A DNA stretch of 64,000 bases from Bursaphelenchus xylophilus (lineage: Eukaryota; Nematoda; Chromadorea; Rhabditida; Aphelenchoididae): NCBI GenBank assembly GCA_904066235.2, contig CAJFCV020000003.1, positions 1,116,001 to 1,180,000 of the forward strand. The letters are read 5' to 3'. Below are positions 31,467 to 42,309 of this stretch, piece by piece (position 1 is the first letter of the stretch; each line of letters opens with the position of its first letter). Under the pieces are notes generated by a model. The model ran no database searches. It had not been told where the DNA came from and saw only the letters and a program-made list of their open reading frames with translations. Position numbers and translations under genes: made by a program.

Positions 31467-32876
31467 ATGCCATCCTACGAACTGTTCTACTTCAACGCGC
31501 GCGGCAGAGGGGAGGTCGCAAGAATGTGCTTTCACTTTGCCGGAGTTCCATTCAAGGACAGTCGAATTGCTCATGAGGAATGGCGGAGTGTGAAGGGAGA
31601 TACTAGCAGTAAGTGTAATGTTATATTATTAATCAGATAAGAATTGGCAGTAAAATATGTGAGCATAGCTGGCAAAGGGAGGGGCCTCCTTTTTTACGTA
31701 CCACCTTACCTTTCAAAAACGGCTGCAGCCTGCGATTTAACACTTTATACGATAAAACGTGTCCGGAACTAAACTTATTGCCTCCGTATAGAACTAAATG
31801 AGCCGTCATTGCCTTCTTAGGTACCCTCAAACCTATAGAGCCATTATAGTAATTCAGTGCCAGTTAGGTAGAAGTCTTTTTTCCTCACTTTGGTTGCCAA
31901 GCTTGGGAGCAGTTCGCAGAGTACCTGTGTTGTGGCCAGAATAAGGAACTTTTTCCAAAAACTCAATTTCAGCGTCAAATTGATGATAGCGTGGCTAAAT
32001 GCCTTGCCACTTTGCGTAGACGGCGCAGTGGAAACATGTCAAGACTTTTTTGGCACGTCTAGTACAGGGACTCAAAAAACGGAAACTCCTTTTATGGGTC
32101 CTGCCGCAAAAACCATCTGGTATAGCCAATTGATTTTTTACCATAAAATTCTCCGTATTTATGCTCGTATCGATCGGTTACCATTCACGCTTTGAATGTC
32201 CAACAGAGGTCTAGATTTCGGACCTGTTTCGGCAAGAAAGAGGGCAGTATGAGATTTTGTGCCACAAAAAATCTCATGTTTAAAAGCCTTAGCTTCCCTC
32301 GTTTTTTCAGAATTCCCCTATGGCCAAATGCCATCACTCCTCATCGATGGAAAGCCGTTGACCGAGAGTCATGCCATTAACCGATTCGTTGCCAGAGTGA
32401 CCAACTTGGACGGAGGGTCTGACCCAGTCGAAACAGCGTTCCTGGACCAGGCCTACGAAGTGTTTCGCTGCTTCGTTGACGAAACTTACACTTTCTACAT
32501 TACCGCGCTTGGATATGCCCAAGGAGACAAGGTAAGATATTTACAGTAGGCTGTGATAGTTTGAGAGTAATTTCACAAGGAATGAGGCAGATAATATTGT
32601 GCCGTATTTCAGGACCAGCTCTACAAAGAGCAGTTTGTTCCCGCAGTTCAGAAGCATTTCCCGAAAATCATCGGCCTTCTGAAGCCCAACGGATTCTTCG
32701 GAAACAAAGGCCCAAGTTATGTTGATTTCTATGTCGCCGGATACATGGAGTCCTTCTTGAAGCAGGGTTTCGCCGAGGTCAACAAATTCCCTCCACTTGT
32801 GAAGCATCTCACCGACGTCAGGAACATTCCACAACTGCAGGAGTATCTGAAGAACCGACCCGATACGATCAGCTAA
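31467..32876 (+). CDS. GST-8: sigma-class glutathione S-transferase, 208 aa
   Basis: Exons 31467-31608, 32311-32531 and 32613-32876. MPSYELFYF gives Tyr8; the helix 1 region is GRGEVARMCF, closer to classical nematode sigma GSTs (RGAGE-type) than to the AEPIR form of GST-2 to GST-6. FPYGQMPSL gives cis-Pro55; TESHAI gives Glu66-Ser67; ends RPDTIS, without the usual terminal Phe. Probable spliced-leader acceptor 8 nt upstream. Poly(A) signal at 32902. Intron 1 (702 nt) has no recognised repeat. Confidence 0.95.
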
Positions 32877-32937
32877 TTTGATGGTTTTTCTGAAGATTTT
32901 TAATAAAGGTATTGCGTGTATTATGCTGAGGATAGGT

Positions 32938-33093
32938 ATCAGTCTGTCGGGAAAATAATGAACACTTTGTCGCATCGAAAATCGCCGCCGAGAAAATGAA
33001 TCGTCTTCGCAACAAAATCAAATTGCTTTTTAGTTCAGCGATGCGATTGGCGTAGCGACATTGCGCTCATTTTTTCCCCGACGGACTGAGCGA
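32938..33093. mobile_element. Core-A MITE 3' of GST-8
   Basis: TATCAGTCTGTCGGGAAAAT to GCTCATTTTTTCCCCGACGG, 30 bp after the GST-8 poly(A) signal. Confidence 0.88.
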
Positions 33094-33630
33094 TATGGGC
33101 TACGGATTGTAAAGACTTAGCTATAAGTCGAGGATTGTGAGGCCCTAACATGCCCGCTAGGCTAATGATTGACTCCCCCTAATAACCTGGGGACCACAAT
33201 TAAAAATTCTAGCTGAAAAACCGGCGACACTGGCAATAGGCCCACACAAATTGATTCCACTTTGTATGGACACCACCGAACTGTATCAAAAGGAACTTCC
33301 AACAAATCAGAGATTGCTTTATTTTACCCAAACGAGTGACCGAAAAGCGATTGGTCCATTACATTTATATCAAAATATTCGTCGGTTTATGCTAATTCCT
33401 GGGAATTCTTCACGGAATCGTGACAGGATTGGGCCAAAAATCCCCGGCCTATATTGGGATGGTCTTGCCCGATTTGATGACTGAAACACTGTATTGAATA
33501 AACGTTCTTGGACCGTCGTATAAAATGTCTCCCGCAAACCGGGTGTTCCCGTTCAACCCATTTTAGGTCAAGGCACCTTTGCTGGGACTGGAAGTGGCAA
33601 TTGTCATGAAACTGGCAAAGATACGGCTGA
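33094..33630. other. Spacer, no supported gene
   Basis: A 77-codon plus-strand open frame at 33251-33484 has plausible composition but no motif I recognise and no splice context. I do not call it. Confidence 0.4.
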
Positions 33631-33634
33631 AAAG

Positions 33635-33790
33635 TTGTTTTTTTTTGTGTGACCGCTCTCCGCGTTTCGCGTACTCCCTAAAGATCGTCGAATATCTCGC
33701 CTGCCCTTGCGAAACCGAGAACTAAAACTATGTTAATGTCAAAAATGTGTGCAAAATTTAAAGCGAATCTGAGGATTATCAGATTTTTCT
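33635..33790. repeat. F2 repeat fragment
   Basis: TGTGACCGCTCTCCGCGTTT, then TCGAATATCTCGCCTGCCCT, then a tail AAAGCGAATCTGAGGATTA. Confidence 0.55.
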
Positions 33791-33899
33791 CGCCCAGGGA
33801 GCGGTCGGTTTTTCCTGGCCACCTATGCCGTTGCAGGCACAAAGAGTTCTTCCTGGGCCAGTAGCCAACAATCAAAAGGATTTCATGGTACTGGCAATC

Positions 33900-34180
33900 A
33901 ACGTAAGGTCAATTCGGAGCGAGTGCTAAATGGAGCAATTCGAAAAATCGCTGGAAAAGCTAAAACGCGAGGAAGGAAGATGGGACAACAAGTGAATGGA
34001 CGCCACCCTGCAAACGACCATCTGGACGCCTGACACTCAGATGGACCGACGATTTTCGTAAGCACCATGGCCTGCGATGGAGTGACCTTATACTGACCAG
34101 GTAATGGAATCCCGACTGATACACTCCATGATTTTACATGTGATTATTGTGAATAAATTGAAATTGAATTGAATCTGTGC
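33900..34180 (+). mobile_element. 3' tail of a non-LTR (probably RTE-type) LINE
   Basis: From about 34010 one frame reads KRPSGRLTLRWTDDFRKHHG followed by Leu-Arg-Trp-Ser-Asp-Leu. This matches the conserved C-terminal end (GR..RW.DD.RK) of nematode RTE-type reverse transcriptase ORFs as I know them. It is followed by a stop and a short AT-rich 3' end with TTGAATTGAA repeats at about 34160-34175, typical of RTE tails. A dead 5'-truncated copy. Confidence 0.6.
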
Positions 34181-34189
34181 GTCGCACTT

Positions 34190-34884
34190 GGCCCACTTTT
34201 TTATTTCTTATCAAGGTCGACAGAGATTGGAACTTCAAAAAATATCGTTTGTGCTTTGCTTCCATATGCTTTTGAACCACCCTGTAACGCGAATGTGTGC
34301 CTTTGACAATCCCACCTTTTCTTATCTTATCATCAACACGACATAAGTATCATGATCTCACAAAAAAACCGTCTGGTTGGGGTTTAAAAAGCCGACCAAT
34401 TCTTTTTTCAAAGACAAACAAAAATTATCAGCAAACATTTTTTGTTTGCTTTTTAAGAATGTGAAGATCAACTGCCAGCCTTTGATTTATCATGGTCTTG
34501 ATGGATCAGAGAGTTCGGGTCTGCTGAGCGAAAATTTCGGTGTTACTTTACAATTTTTTTGAGATTTTTTTGGCATAAAAAACTTTGGAAGAATCAGGAA
34601 GTAAATCGTTGTGTGTAAACGCTAAAAGTCAACTCAAAACGGGCCGTCTAAAAGGCGGGGTTGAAGATGCTTTTTCTAGCTTGACGGTTGCGCAGACACA
34701 ATAAACTTTTGGTCAATCCACTAGTCAATTTTAATAGGATTTAGTGCGTGGTGAACTTGTAATACTATCAACTGATTTTTGGCTGTCGAAGATCACTTGA
34801 TAAAGGAGGTATTCTCGGACTTGTTTTAACTTTATGCCTCCGCAGACATCAATTCTTGACATTTTTTTTTATTTTAGCACTTTG
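34190..34884. other. AT-rich spacer, nothing recognised
   Basis: Read on both strands; only short frames. Confidence 0.5.
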
Positions 34885-34885
34885 C

Positions 34886-35010
34886 GGGTATACTCCGCCG
34901 ATTTAATTTGGACCAATCTGGTCCAAGAGAATGGAGTTCATAGCGATAACCGTTTTCAAGTTTCAGACTGGTCCAAATTTATATAATCGGTGGAGTATAC
35001 ACCCAAGGTA
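34886..35010. repeat. Small hairpin element
   Basis: GGGTATACTCCGCCGATTTA with TTTGGACCAATCTGG pairs with the complement CAGACTGGTCCAAATTTATA and CGGTGGAGTATACACCC. Stem about 38 bp, loop about 50 bp. Confidence 0.8.
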
Positions 35011-35206
35011 TTCAGCAATACGCCAGCAGTTTTGTGCCGAACGCATTTACATAGTTGATGAAGAAAAACAAATTTGATATCTGTCGCAGCAAAATTTTTC
35101 GCCTCGCCGAAAGAACGCAGCAGTCCAAATCTCCTGTTGTGGCTTGCAAAGCGATTATAGGCAGTTTCAACGTGCGACAACCCGTCACTATTATTTTCTC
35201 GACTGA

Positions 35207-35437
35207 TACAGTGGGGGACCTGAGCCAATGGCAAAAAACTTACCATTTTGCATTCAGAAAGTATCAAAAAATGTGGCAAAATAGCTCCCTCTCCAAGTGA
35301 AAAAAATTGAAATTTCAAAATCGCGCTCTTCAAAACGAAGTTTTTTCTCTTGGAGAGGGAAGCATTTTGCCACATTTTTGATGCTTCCCGGATGCAAAAT
35401 GGTACGTTCTTTGCCACTGAATCAGGCCCCTCACTGA
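35207..35437. repeat. F4 hairpin repeat, complete
   Basis: ACAGTGGGGGACCTGAGCCA to TGAATCAGGCCCCTCACTGA, with inner arms AGTGAAAAAAATTGAAATTT and the TTTTGCATTCAGAAAGTATC / GCTTCCCGGATGCAAAATGG pair. Confidence 0.8.
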
Positions 35438-35846
35438 TACAACCCGCACTCGCTACAATTTTATCTCGGAAAATTTGGACTGTTAAAAGTGATGAGATCA
35501 TAATGTGACCTTAAAAATTCACGTTTTATAAATTTTTATTAACAAACACAATACGTGAATCACTGCTGTCTGAGAGAATGAGGCTGAATATTAGGCTAAA
35601 TTTTTATGAATAAACATGAAAAAAATGTGTCGATTTTTGGTCATCTTTCCCTGCCAAACATCTCGGTTGTTTCTGTAATGCGTGGGCTAAAAATCTGACT
35701 CATTTAACACGCAGGCGAGACAAATATTTGTCAATTTATGTGTTGATTTTAATAGGATTTACTAAACGTGTAAAAGTGCGCGCTGTTCGGTTGTCGCTAA
35801 CATATAAACAAAATGCTTTAGCGACTTTTACAAGAACGTCATCACC
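35438..35846. other. GST-9 upstream region
   Basis: No gene. ACATATAAACAAAATG at about 35800 is a possible TATA-type element 45 bp before the ATG. Confidence 0.4.
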
Positions 35847-37504
35847 ATGCCCAACTACGAGCTTCTCTATTTCGAGTTCCGCGGCCGCGCCGAAGCCGCT
35901 CGACTGGTCCTGAACTACGCAAAGGTTCCCTTTACGGACACTAGGATTCCACGCGAAGAGTGGCCAAGTCTTAAGGGAGATAAAAGCCGTAAGTTTTCCT
36001 CAGTTCATATTAAATACACCCCGTTCTGAAAGTATGCCTAGCCCGTGGAAGACTGCAGTATCTAAGGCTTGGTAAGAGCTACAGTGACGGACCTGATCCA
36101 GTGCCAAAAAATACACCATTTTGCATTCGGGAAGTATCAAAAAATGTCGGAAAATGTCTCCTTCTCCAACTAAAAAACACCGTTTTGAAGAGCGCGCCCT
36201 TTCCCTCACAAAAATAGCGGGCGCGCTGTTGAAATCAGAGTTTTTTCACTTGGAAGAGGAAGTGTTTTGCCACATTTTTTTGACACTTCCCGGATGCAAA
36301 ATGGTACGTTTTTGGCCACTGGATCAGGTCCGCCACTGTAAGAGCTATCAAAAAACTGCTAACGCCATTCGAAAGAGCATGTTGAAAAATCCATTACCGC
36401 ATCGGTCAGTGAAAAAAAATTTGATCGGTTTGGTAACTATTTTAACATTTTCGACCGTTTCAAAAGTATACAGTGGCGAACCTGATCCAGCGGCAAAAAA
36501 CGTATCATTTTGCATTAGGGAAGCATCAAAAATGTAGCAAAATACCTCCCTCTCCAAGCGAAAAAACTCCGATTTCAAAAGCCCTCCCGCTCTTTTTGTG
36601 AGGGCCGTGAAAAACGCTGTTTTTTGTAGTTGGAGAAGGAGGCATTTTGCCACATTTTTTGATAGTTCCCGGATGCAAAATGGTACGTCCTTTGTCACTG
36701 GATCAGGTCCGTCACTGTACCTACCCCTGACGGTTTTTTCGCCCATCTGGCTGAGATTTTGAACTAACCCAGTCCCGTTTCATTCCATCGTGTACCCTAT
36801 GGTACCAGAACATGTATTAATCCTTCAAATTAAACTCACGTTCTTCAGGATTCCCCTACGGCCAACTCCCCGTCCTCCTCATTGACGGAAAACCGCTGGC
36901 CCAGAGCCACGCAATCCTCCGGTATTTGGCGCCGGAATGCGGAGTAGCCGGGAGAAGTCGTCTGGAAGCCGCGGAAATCGACGAGCTTTACGAAGTTTGC
37001 CGTTGCTTCTTCGACTTGATCATTCCGTATCTGAGAGTCTACTTGGGGTTCGGCGCGGGAGACAAGGTAGGCCATTTTTTTATATAGTGGAAGTGGTCAA
37101 GAAATGCTTCTTAGAACGCCAAAATTTCGCTACAGCCATCTATTTACTTCTATTTTTCAAAAATTTTTTTTTCACGGACTGAAAAAAACCTCATCTTCAA
37201 ATAGTACAGAGGTTTCTTTGAACTTTATTTTGTGTTTCAGGAGCAACTCTACAAGGATGTTTTTCTGCCAGCACTTGACAAGGAACTGCCAGTGATTCAA
37301 GAGTTGATCGGGGAGAACGGCTTCTTCCATCCAAGCGGCGTGACCTACACCGACTTTTACTTTGCCGACAGCATTGAGGCTTTTGTCAGGATGCACCCAG
37401 CTGATTTCGAGAAGTTCCCGAAAATCTTGGAGCACATAAAACGGATTCACCAACTCCCTGAGCTTCAAGAGTATTTGGCCAAGAGACCCGAACATTCTTT
37501 CTAA
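35847..37504 (+). CDS. GST-9: sigma-class glutathione S-transferase, 207 aa
   Basis: Exons 35847-35988, 36849-37066 and 37241-37504. MPNYELLYF gives Tyr8; FPYGQLPVL gives cis-Pro55. Unlike GST-2 to GST-8 it has the textbook Gln66-Ser67 (AQSHAI). The helix 1 region is FRGRAEAARL; ends RPEHSF. It pairs with GST-10 (AQSH, RLEAAEIDE or RVEAAEIDE, FH-SG, ALPELQ-type C-termini), so GST-9 and GST-10 are an inverted duplicate pair, tail to tail. Intron 1 holds two F4 hairpins. Poly(A) signal at 37547. Confidence 0.96.
36078..36340. repeat. F4 hairpin repeat in GST-9 intron 1, first copy
   Basis: ACAGTGACGGACCTGATCCA to TGGATCAGGTCCGCCACTGT, perfectly paired ends. The loop side contains GAAGAGCGCGCCCTTTCCC and GGGCGCGCTG. 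Confidence 0.88.
36468..36721. repeat. F4 hairpin repeat in GST-9 intron 1, second copy
   Basis: ACAGTGGCGAACCTGATCCA to TGGATCAGGTCCGTCACTGT, about 130 bp after the first copy. Confidence 0.88.
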
Positions 37505-37739
37505 TCAATGCAAGAAGTCTTTGATAAATGTTCAAAGGAGTAACGAAATAAAAATTTGACGAAACTTGAGACATTTTCGCATTATATATGGAGATTTTGC
37601 ACCTCCAGATTTGCAGAGAAATTTTGAGATTTTTTGAAAAAAAAAATTAAAAAATCGTGAAATTTTGACGCTGTAAAAAATGAAGCCTGTCACGACGTTC
37701 AGGTTTTTATTAAACAGGCATAGAAAACATATCAATTTC

Positions 37740-38163
37740 CGAAAATTTTAGCTTGCGCTTTACAGACGCCATATTGAACGATCTTTTCGGACGAGAGAGT
37801 ACGCAAAACTTTGAGAGCAATCCGGGAGAAAGACACTTTTTGGCGATAGCCTTGGTAGTTCTGTGCGGAAAAAATCGAGGTTTTTTTGGAAACATTGTAC
37901 CTTACGATAGAAATATGCGTGAGACTTTTTATCAGTCTGTCGGGAAAATAATGAGCTCAATAACGCTCGCCGATCGCGTTGCTGAAGTGAAGAACAATTT
38001 GATTTTATCGCGATACAATTGATTTTCTCGGCGACAACTATAGATGCGACAGAGTGCGCATTATTTTCCCGACAGACTGATATCAATATTTTCATAAAGT
38101 GCACGGACATTTGTCGCGCCCCGCACCGTGCACATATGTTCACTATTTTCCCGACAGACTGAG
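37740..38163. mobile_element. F2 fragment, core-A MITE and MITE half copy between GST-9 and GST-10
   Basis: F2 piece about 37745-37925 (CTTTACAGACGCCATATTGA). Core-A MITE 37932-38082 (ATCAGTCTGTCGGGAAAATA to TTATTTTCCCGACAGACTGA). A second right terminus at 38134-38163 (TATTTTCCCGACAGACTGAG). Confidence 0.8.
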
Positions 38164-38270
38164 ACACAATTCAAAAAGCGCACTCAGCTTATCACGTGAG
38201 GCCCTGGTAGACAAAGTCAAATTTTTTATTTGCAAAGCATGAAAGAAATAAGCTCAATAAATAAAAAAAA

Positions 38271-39573
38271 TCAAAAAGTATGATCTCTTCTCTTGGCCAG
38301 GTAATCCTGCAGCTCTGGAAGCGCATAGATCCTCTGAGTGTGCTCCAAAAGCTTGCCAAATCTCTTGAAGACTTCCGGATGCATTCTGTTGAAGATGTCA
38401 AAGTAATTGACAAAATAAAAGTCGGCGTAGCTGATCCCGCTTTGATGGAAAAATCCATTTTGCCCAATGAAGTCTTGAATTATCGGCAAGTACTTGTCAA
38501 CGGTCGGGACAAGAAGGTCTTTATAGAGTGCTTTCTGGAAATAAAACAGTATTTGTCTGTCGGGAAAATAATGTGGATTTGTCGCAGCGAAATGTCAACG
38601 CTCTAAATCTGCAGCCGTGGCTCCCGTCGTAATGCGATGATGGGCGATTTCAAGGCATCCACATTATTTTCCCGACATACTGAAAACGATACGGAAGGCC
38701 TCTCGACAAAAAATCCTACACAACTTGGAAAAAAGCTTAGTGACGGTAAAACTTCCTTTTTCTGGCCCCGAGCTTCGCAGCTTGCGCCCTGGCTTCCTTG
38801 CAGATTGCGAATAAAAATAGGAAACAGCCTAAGCGCTAAACTAAACCTGAGGCTAAGCCTAAACTAAGCCTAACCTGCCTATGCCTGATATTCCTTGCAA
38901 CCAGGATTGTTCGGGCGCAAGCTGCAAAACCATCTTTTCGCTGGGGCCAGAAAAAGGAAGTTTTGCCGTAGTGACTTTTCACTTATCAGTCTGTCGGGAA
39001 AATAATGTGGATTTGTCGCAGAAAATGTCTCGCCTCGTCGCACAACCACTCCAAATCGTCCAAATCTCCAGCCGCGGCTAGCCCTCGCAAAACGATCATA
39101 GGCGATTCCAAGGCGCGCCGGATCCACATTACTTTCCCGACAGGCTGATATCTTTCTTTTTTACTCTAGAGCTTACTATGTCACCGGGAATCCGACCAAT
39201 ATAGGTCCTCAAATACGGAGTCAGAGCATCAAACAGTTCTCGGCATGTCTCATAAATTTCATCGATCTCGGCGGCTTCCACACGATCTCTGCCGGCAAGT
39301 CCGGCTTCCGCAGCGAGATATCGGATAATGGAATGGCTCTGAGCAATCCGCTTTCCGTCGAAGAACAAGACTGGAACTTGGCCGTAGGGAAAGCCTTCAA
39401 AACGAACTCAAATATCGAGGGATTTACTTACGATTCTTTTCGCCTTTGATTTTTTCGAACTCCTGTCTGGTTAGCCGAGTATCAGTGAATGGGATCTTAG
39501 CGTAGTTCAAGGCCAGCCGTATGGCTTCAGCACGGCCACGGAATTCGAAATAAACGAGTTCGTACTGGGGCAT
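38271..39573 (-). CDS. GST-10: sigma-class glutathione S-transferase, 207 aa, inverted
   Basis: Minus-strand exons: 39573-39432, 39394-39177 and 38534-38271. MPQYELVYF gives Tyr8; FPYGQVPVL gives cis-Pro55; AQSHSI gives Gln66-Ser67; ends RRDHTF. Exon lengths 142, 218 and 264 equal those of GST-9. Intron 1 is 37 nt. Position 61 is Gly as usual, but the loop is FFDGKRI. CTTTCAG upstream (about 39588) is a probable trans-splice acceptor. The poly(A) signal (TTTATT on the plus strand, about 38225) lies downstream on this strand. It converges on GST-9. Intron 2 has two core-B MITEs, one ending about 17 bp from exon 3. Confidence 0.95.
38553..38687. mobile_element. Core-B MITE in GST-10 intron 2, near exon 3
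   Basis: TTGTCTGTCGGGAAAATAAT to CACATTATTTTCCCGACATA. On the gene's strand it ends about 17 bp before the 3' splice site. Confidence 0.88.
38985..39152. mobile_element. Core-B MITE in GST-10 intron 2, near exon 2
   Basis: ATCAGTCTGTCGGGAAAATA to CCACATTACTTTCCCGACAG. Between this and the 38553 copy lies an inverted pair about 38740-38780 and 38925-38965 (AAACTTCCTTTTTCTGGCCC). Confidence 0.88.
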
Positions 39574-39599
39574 TTTTGAATCGCTGAAAGAAAAAATTA

Positions 39600-40028
39600 C
39601 TTACAGTGGAAGTGCTCAAAATTCGACGCTCAGAATTTGAAGAAACTTCATATAAATGCTTTACAAATTAAAAAAATAAAGAAAGCTTTCATCGAAGTGG
39701 TCTTTCAAATGAAGCCAATAAGCCTCTCACAACAAACAACTCTTGATTCTTGCGACTTTAAGAACACACCTTGACTTTGTTTGTGACCACATTTGTCAAC
39801 AAGTTGGTGAATGAAATTGGGGTTATATCGAGAAGGTCACGTTTTAACGCCGAAAGTTTAGTCGTCACTCCAAACTAGAAAGCATAAACTTCTTTCGGCC
39901 GGAGAATCGTGAAGTTTCGGAGGTTTGTAGATTGTGCGAGAGTGCTCCAAAGGTTTGTCAAGAAAAGCGTCTGGACGCATTATCGCGCGTTAACGAAAAA
40001 ATCAGGGTTTCCCGATGAGCTCTCTCGA
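39600..40028. other. Spacer upstream of GST-10
   Basis: An F2 start-like piece at about 39603-39640 (AAATTCGACGCTCAGAATTT). No gene recognised. Confidence 0.5.
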
Positions 40029-40150
40029 AAGCGCCGACAACCCAGTAACTGTCCAAGGCGAGAGCTCAAGAGTCAAGTGATTTATTCAGTGGAAATGAGG
40101 CCCTTCTACGGGGTAATCCTCGAAGCTCGGTCGTTCCGCCTCACATCTCC
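40029..40150 (-). mobile_element. LTR-1 fragment with internal deletion
   Basis: Minus strand: TGTGAGGCGGAACGACC, AATAAATCACTTGACTC, CAGTTACTGGGTTGTCGG. The central promoter part is missing. The sequence just before the LTR start on that strand is TTGGAGGAGA, a polypurine-tract-like run, so this too is a 3' LTR end with a stub of internal sequence. Confidence 0.7.
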
Positions 40151-40204
40151 TCCAAGTGACCGTAGTTGAGCATGGCTTGGCATTGGCTGCCCAACTACTC
40201 CATC

Positions 40205-40760
40205 GAATGAGTATTACAAGGTCTTGATGCACTTAAAAACGAGAAGGAGACCGCTGACCATCGCTTTGAGGAATAGACGCGAATTAGAAAAGAGTTTATT
40301 GAAACACAACGCATAATAACACCACCCGACCAATCAAGCGAGAGACAGAATGAATGAGGGATTTTGGGATCAAACGGTAGTATTTATAGTCCTGCGCGTA
40401 TGCACATTTCTTGGGAAATTGGTTGTGATCCCAACAGTATTCGTGTTTTCCTGGGGTTCTTTGGCTTAAGATTCTGGGACTGCACCGAGCACTACTGAAA
40501 ATCCCGGTTTCTCACTCTCTGGTTCGGACATCGTTTCAGCCGGAATAGTCAAGGAAACTTCCCACGACTTATTCCTAAAACACCCAGCCAAACAACAACT
40601 CCCAACAATAAAACACACAATTTATCCGGCTCAACCTGAGTACAATACCATCAAATGAAAACGTATCAGATATCCAATCGCAGGCGAATCCGCTAGCTCG
40701 AGCGGTCCTCGACACTTCTCGGCTGCTTCCTACGTGCGGAATCCATCTAATTAACCAATT
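40205..40760 (-). mobile_element. Second LTR-like sequence
   Basis: On the minus strand ACTATAAATACTACCG is followed about 80 bp later by TTTCAATAAACTCTTTTC. The spacing of TATA and poly(A) signal is LTR-like and the GC content differs from the surroundings. No second copy is in the window, and boundaries are unknown. Confidence 0.35.
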
Positions 40761-40984
40761 TGTCCCCATTATTCACGTTTCGGCGGCTTGCGACGGGATG
40801 CCAACGCCACCAATCAGATCGCTTCGGGACTCGGCGGTGGTACAAATGCCTCACGGTTCTACTGAGCACAAGTTGAAGCCAATGCAACCCTTATCAGTGC
40901 TTTTTTTTTGGCTCCTTCGTCCGCAAGCACTCTTCAAAATCTTCGGCTGGATTTTTGGTATGTGACTGCGAGAAAGGAGAGACA

Positions 40985-41715
40985 TTTTCCTGTCACAAAT
41001 ACAAATTATTTTCGCGACAGACTGATGACTTTGCGAACGGACTAGTATTCACCAAAGTGCAATGCGTACAAAATTTTAAGCAAATCGGAGCGCTATAACT
41101 ACTTCCCTTGTTAGTTTGGCCGTTCGTTGTACGACGATTTTTTAACGTCCTCCCACTCCAACACGATTCAATTTTCCTTCCGAAAAATCCCCTTTTCTCC
41201 TCGGATTTCCGCCGATTCTCTCAGCACATTTGTTTATGTTAATCCCCGGCTGTTGCCTTTCCTCCCATCGGCCCGTAGCCGCTCGCCGTTTTCGTTGTTT
41301 TTGCCAAAAGATTCTCCACCCACTCGGTCCGCGCATCCCACCGGGAGAGCGGCGGGAGATTGATTGTCATTTCGACGGCTCGTTTTCCGCCGGCATAACA
41401 ATGACTTTGCCGCAATTCCGAGGGAATTGAAACGTTCTTCGTTGGGGGCTTTAAAGACCCTTTTATGGGGTTGTTGAGGAGAAAGGGAGTGGGAGTTTTT
41501 GGGGTAAGTTCGTTTGCCGAAAACGGGAAAATGGAATTTTTACAGAGGGGTTTGCTGCAAGTTTTGCATAAATTTTCACTTTTCTAGGGCTCTTCCCGGA
41601 GTACGACGCGAATATGACGGTAAAAAAAGGTGCAAGTCACCAAAAATTTTTTTGTTTAAACGTGGTTTCATTTACCCACACGCCTCAGGCATCGTTTTAT
41701 TTTTGGTGACATTGA
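40985..41715. other. Spacer, no supported gene
   Basis: A MITE half copy ends at about 41028 (AATTATTTTCGCGACAGACT). 41142-41390 is pyrimidine-rich and open in two frames without recognised motifs. GGCTTTAAAGACCC is at about 41447. Confidence 0.4.
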
Positions 41716-42309
41716 CCTGTCGGGAAAATAATGTGAATTAGTCGCGCCTTGGAATCGCCCATCATCGGTTTGCGACGGCTTTCCGCGGCATGCGACTTGC
41801 TCTGCGGCAAAGCGAAATTTTCTATAACAAATCCACATTATTTCCCCGACAAATTGATGCGTTATAGCAAGCTCTTCGTTTTACGGAGGTCCATTTTGGC
41901 CTAAAATTGATTCTTGAGACCTCCGATTTTGTTTGTTATAGAGAAGTTGCGTTGTAGAGACCTCAATGTGTTTTCTAAACGTTCAACAAAACTTGTCTAT
42001 AACGAGGAATTTTAAAGATTCTGTAAGTCAATTTTTGACCGAAATAGGCCTTCCTACAACAAAGTCCATCTAAAAACTGTTTGCCTCTGCGATTCGCTGT
42101 ACACAGGCTTGACCGTATACACACCGTATGTACTTCAAATAAGCTGTATGTCAGTCTGTCGGGAAAATTATGAGCACAATGTCGCTGCGCCGATCGCATC
42201 GCTAAAGTGAAGAGCAATTTGATTTTGACGCGAAGACAATTCATTTTCCCGGCGGCGATGGGATTTTCAGTGCAACAAAGTGTTCATTATTTTCCCGACA
42301 AACTGACAG
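41716..42309. mobile_element. Core-B MITE, F6 repeat, core-A MITE
   Basis: Core-B at 41716-41859 (CTGTCGGGAAAATAATGTGA). F6 inverted units about 41870-42120 (AACTTGTCTATAACGAGGAA). Core-A at 42151-42309 (CAGTCTGTCGGGAAAATTAT to CATTATTTTCCCGACAAACT). Confidence 0.85.
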
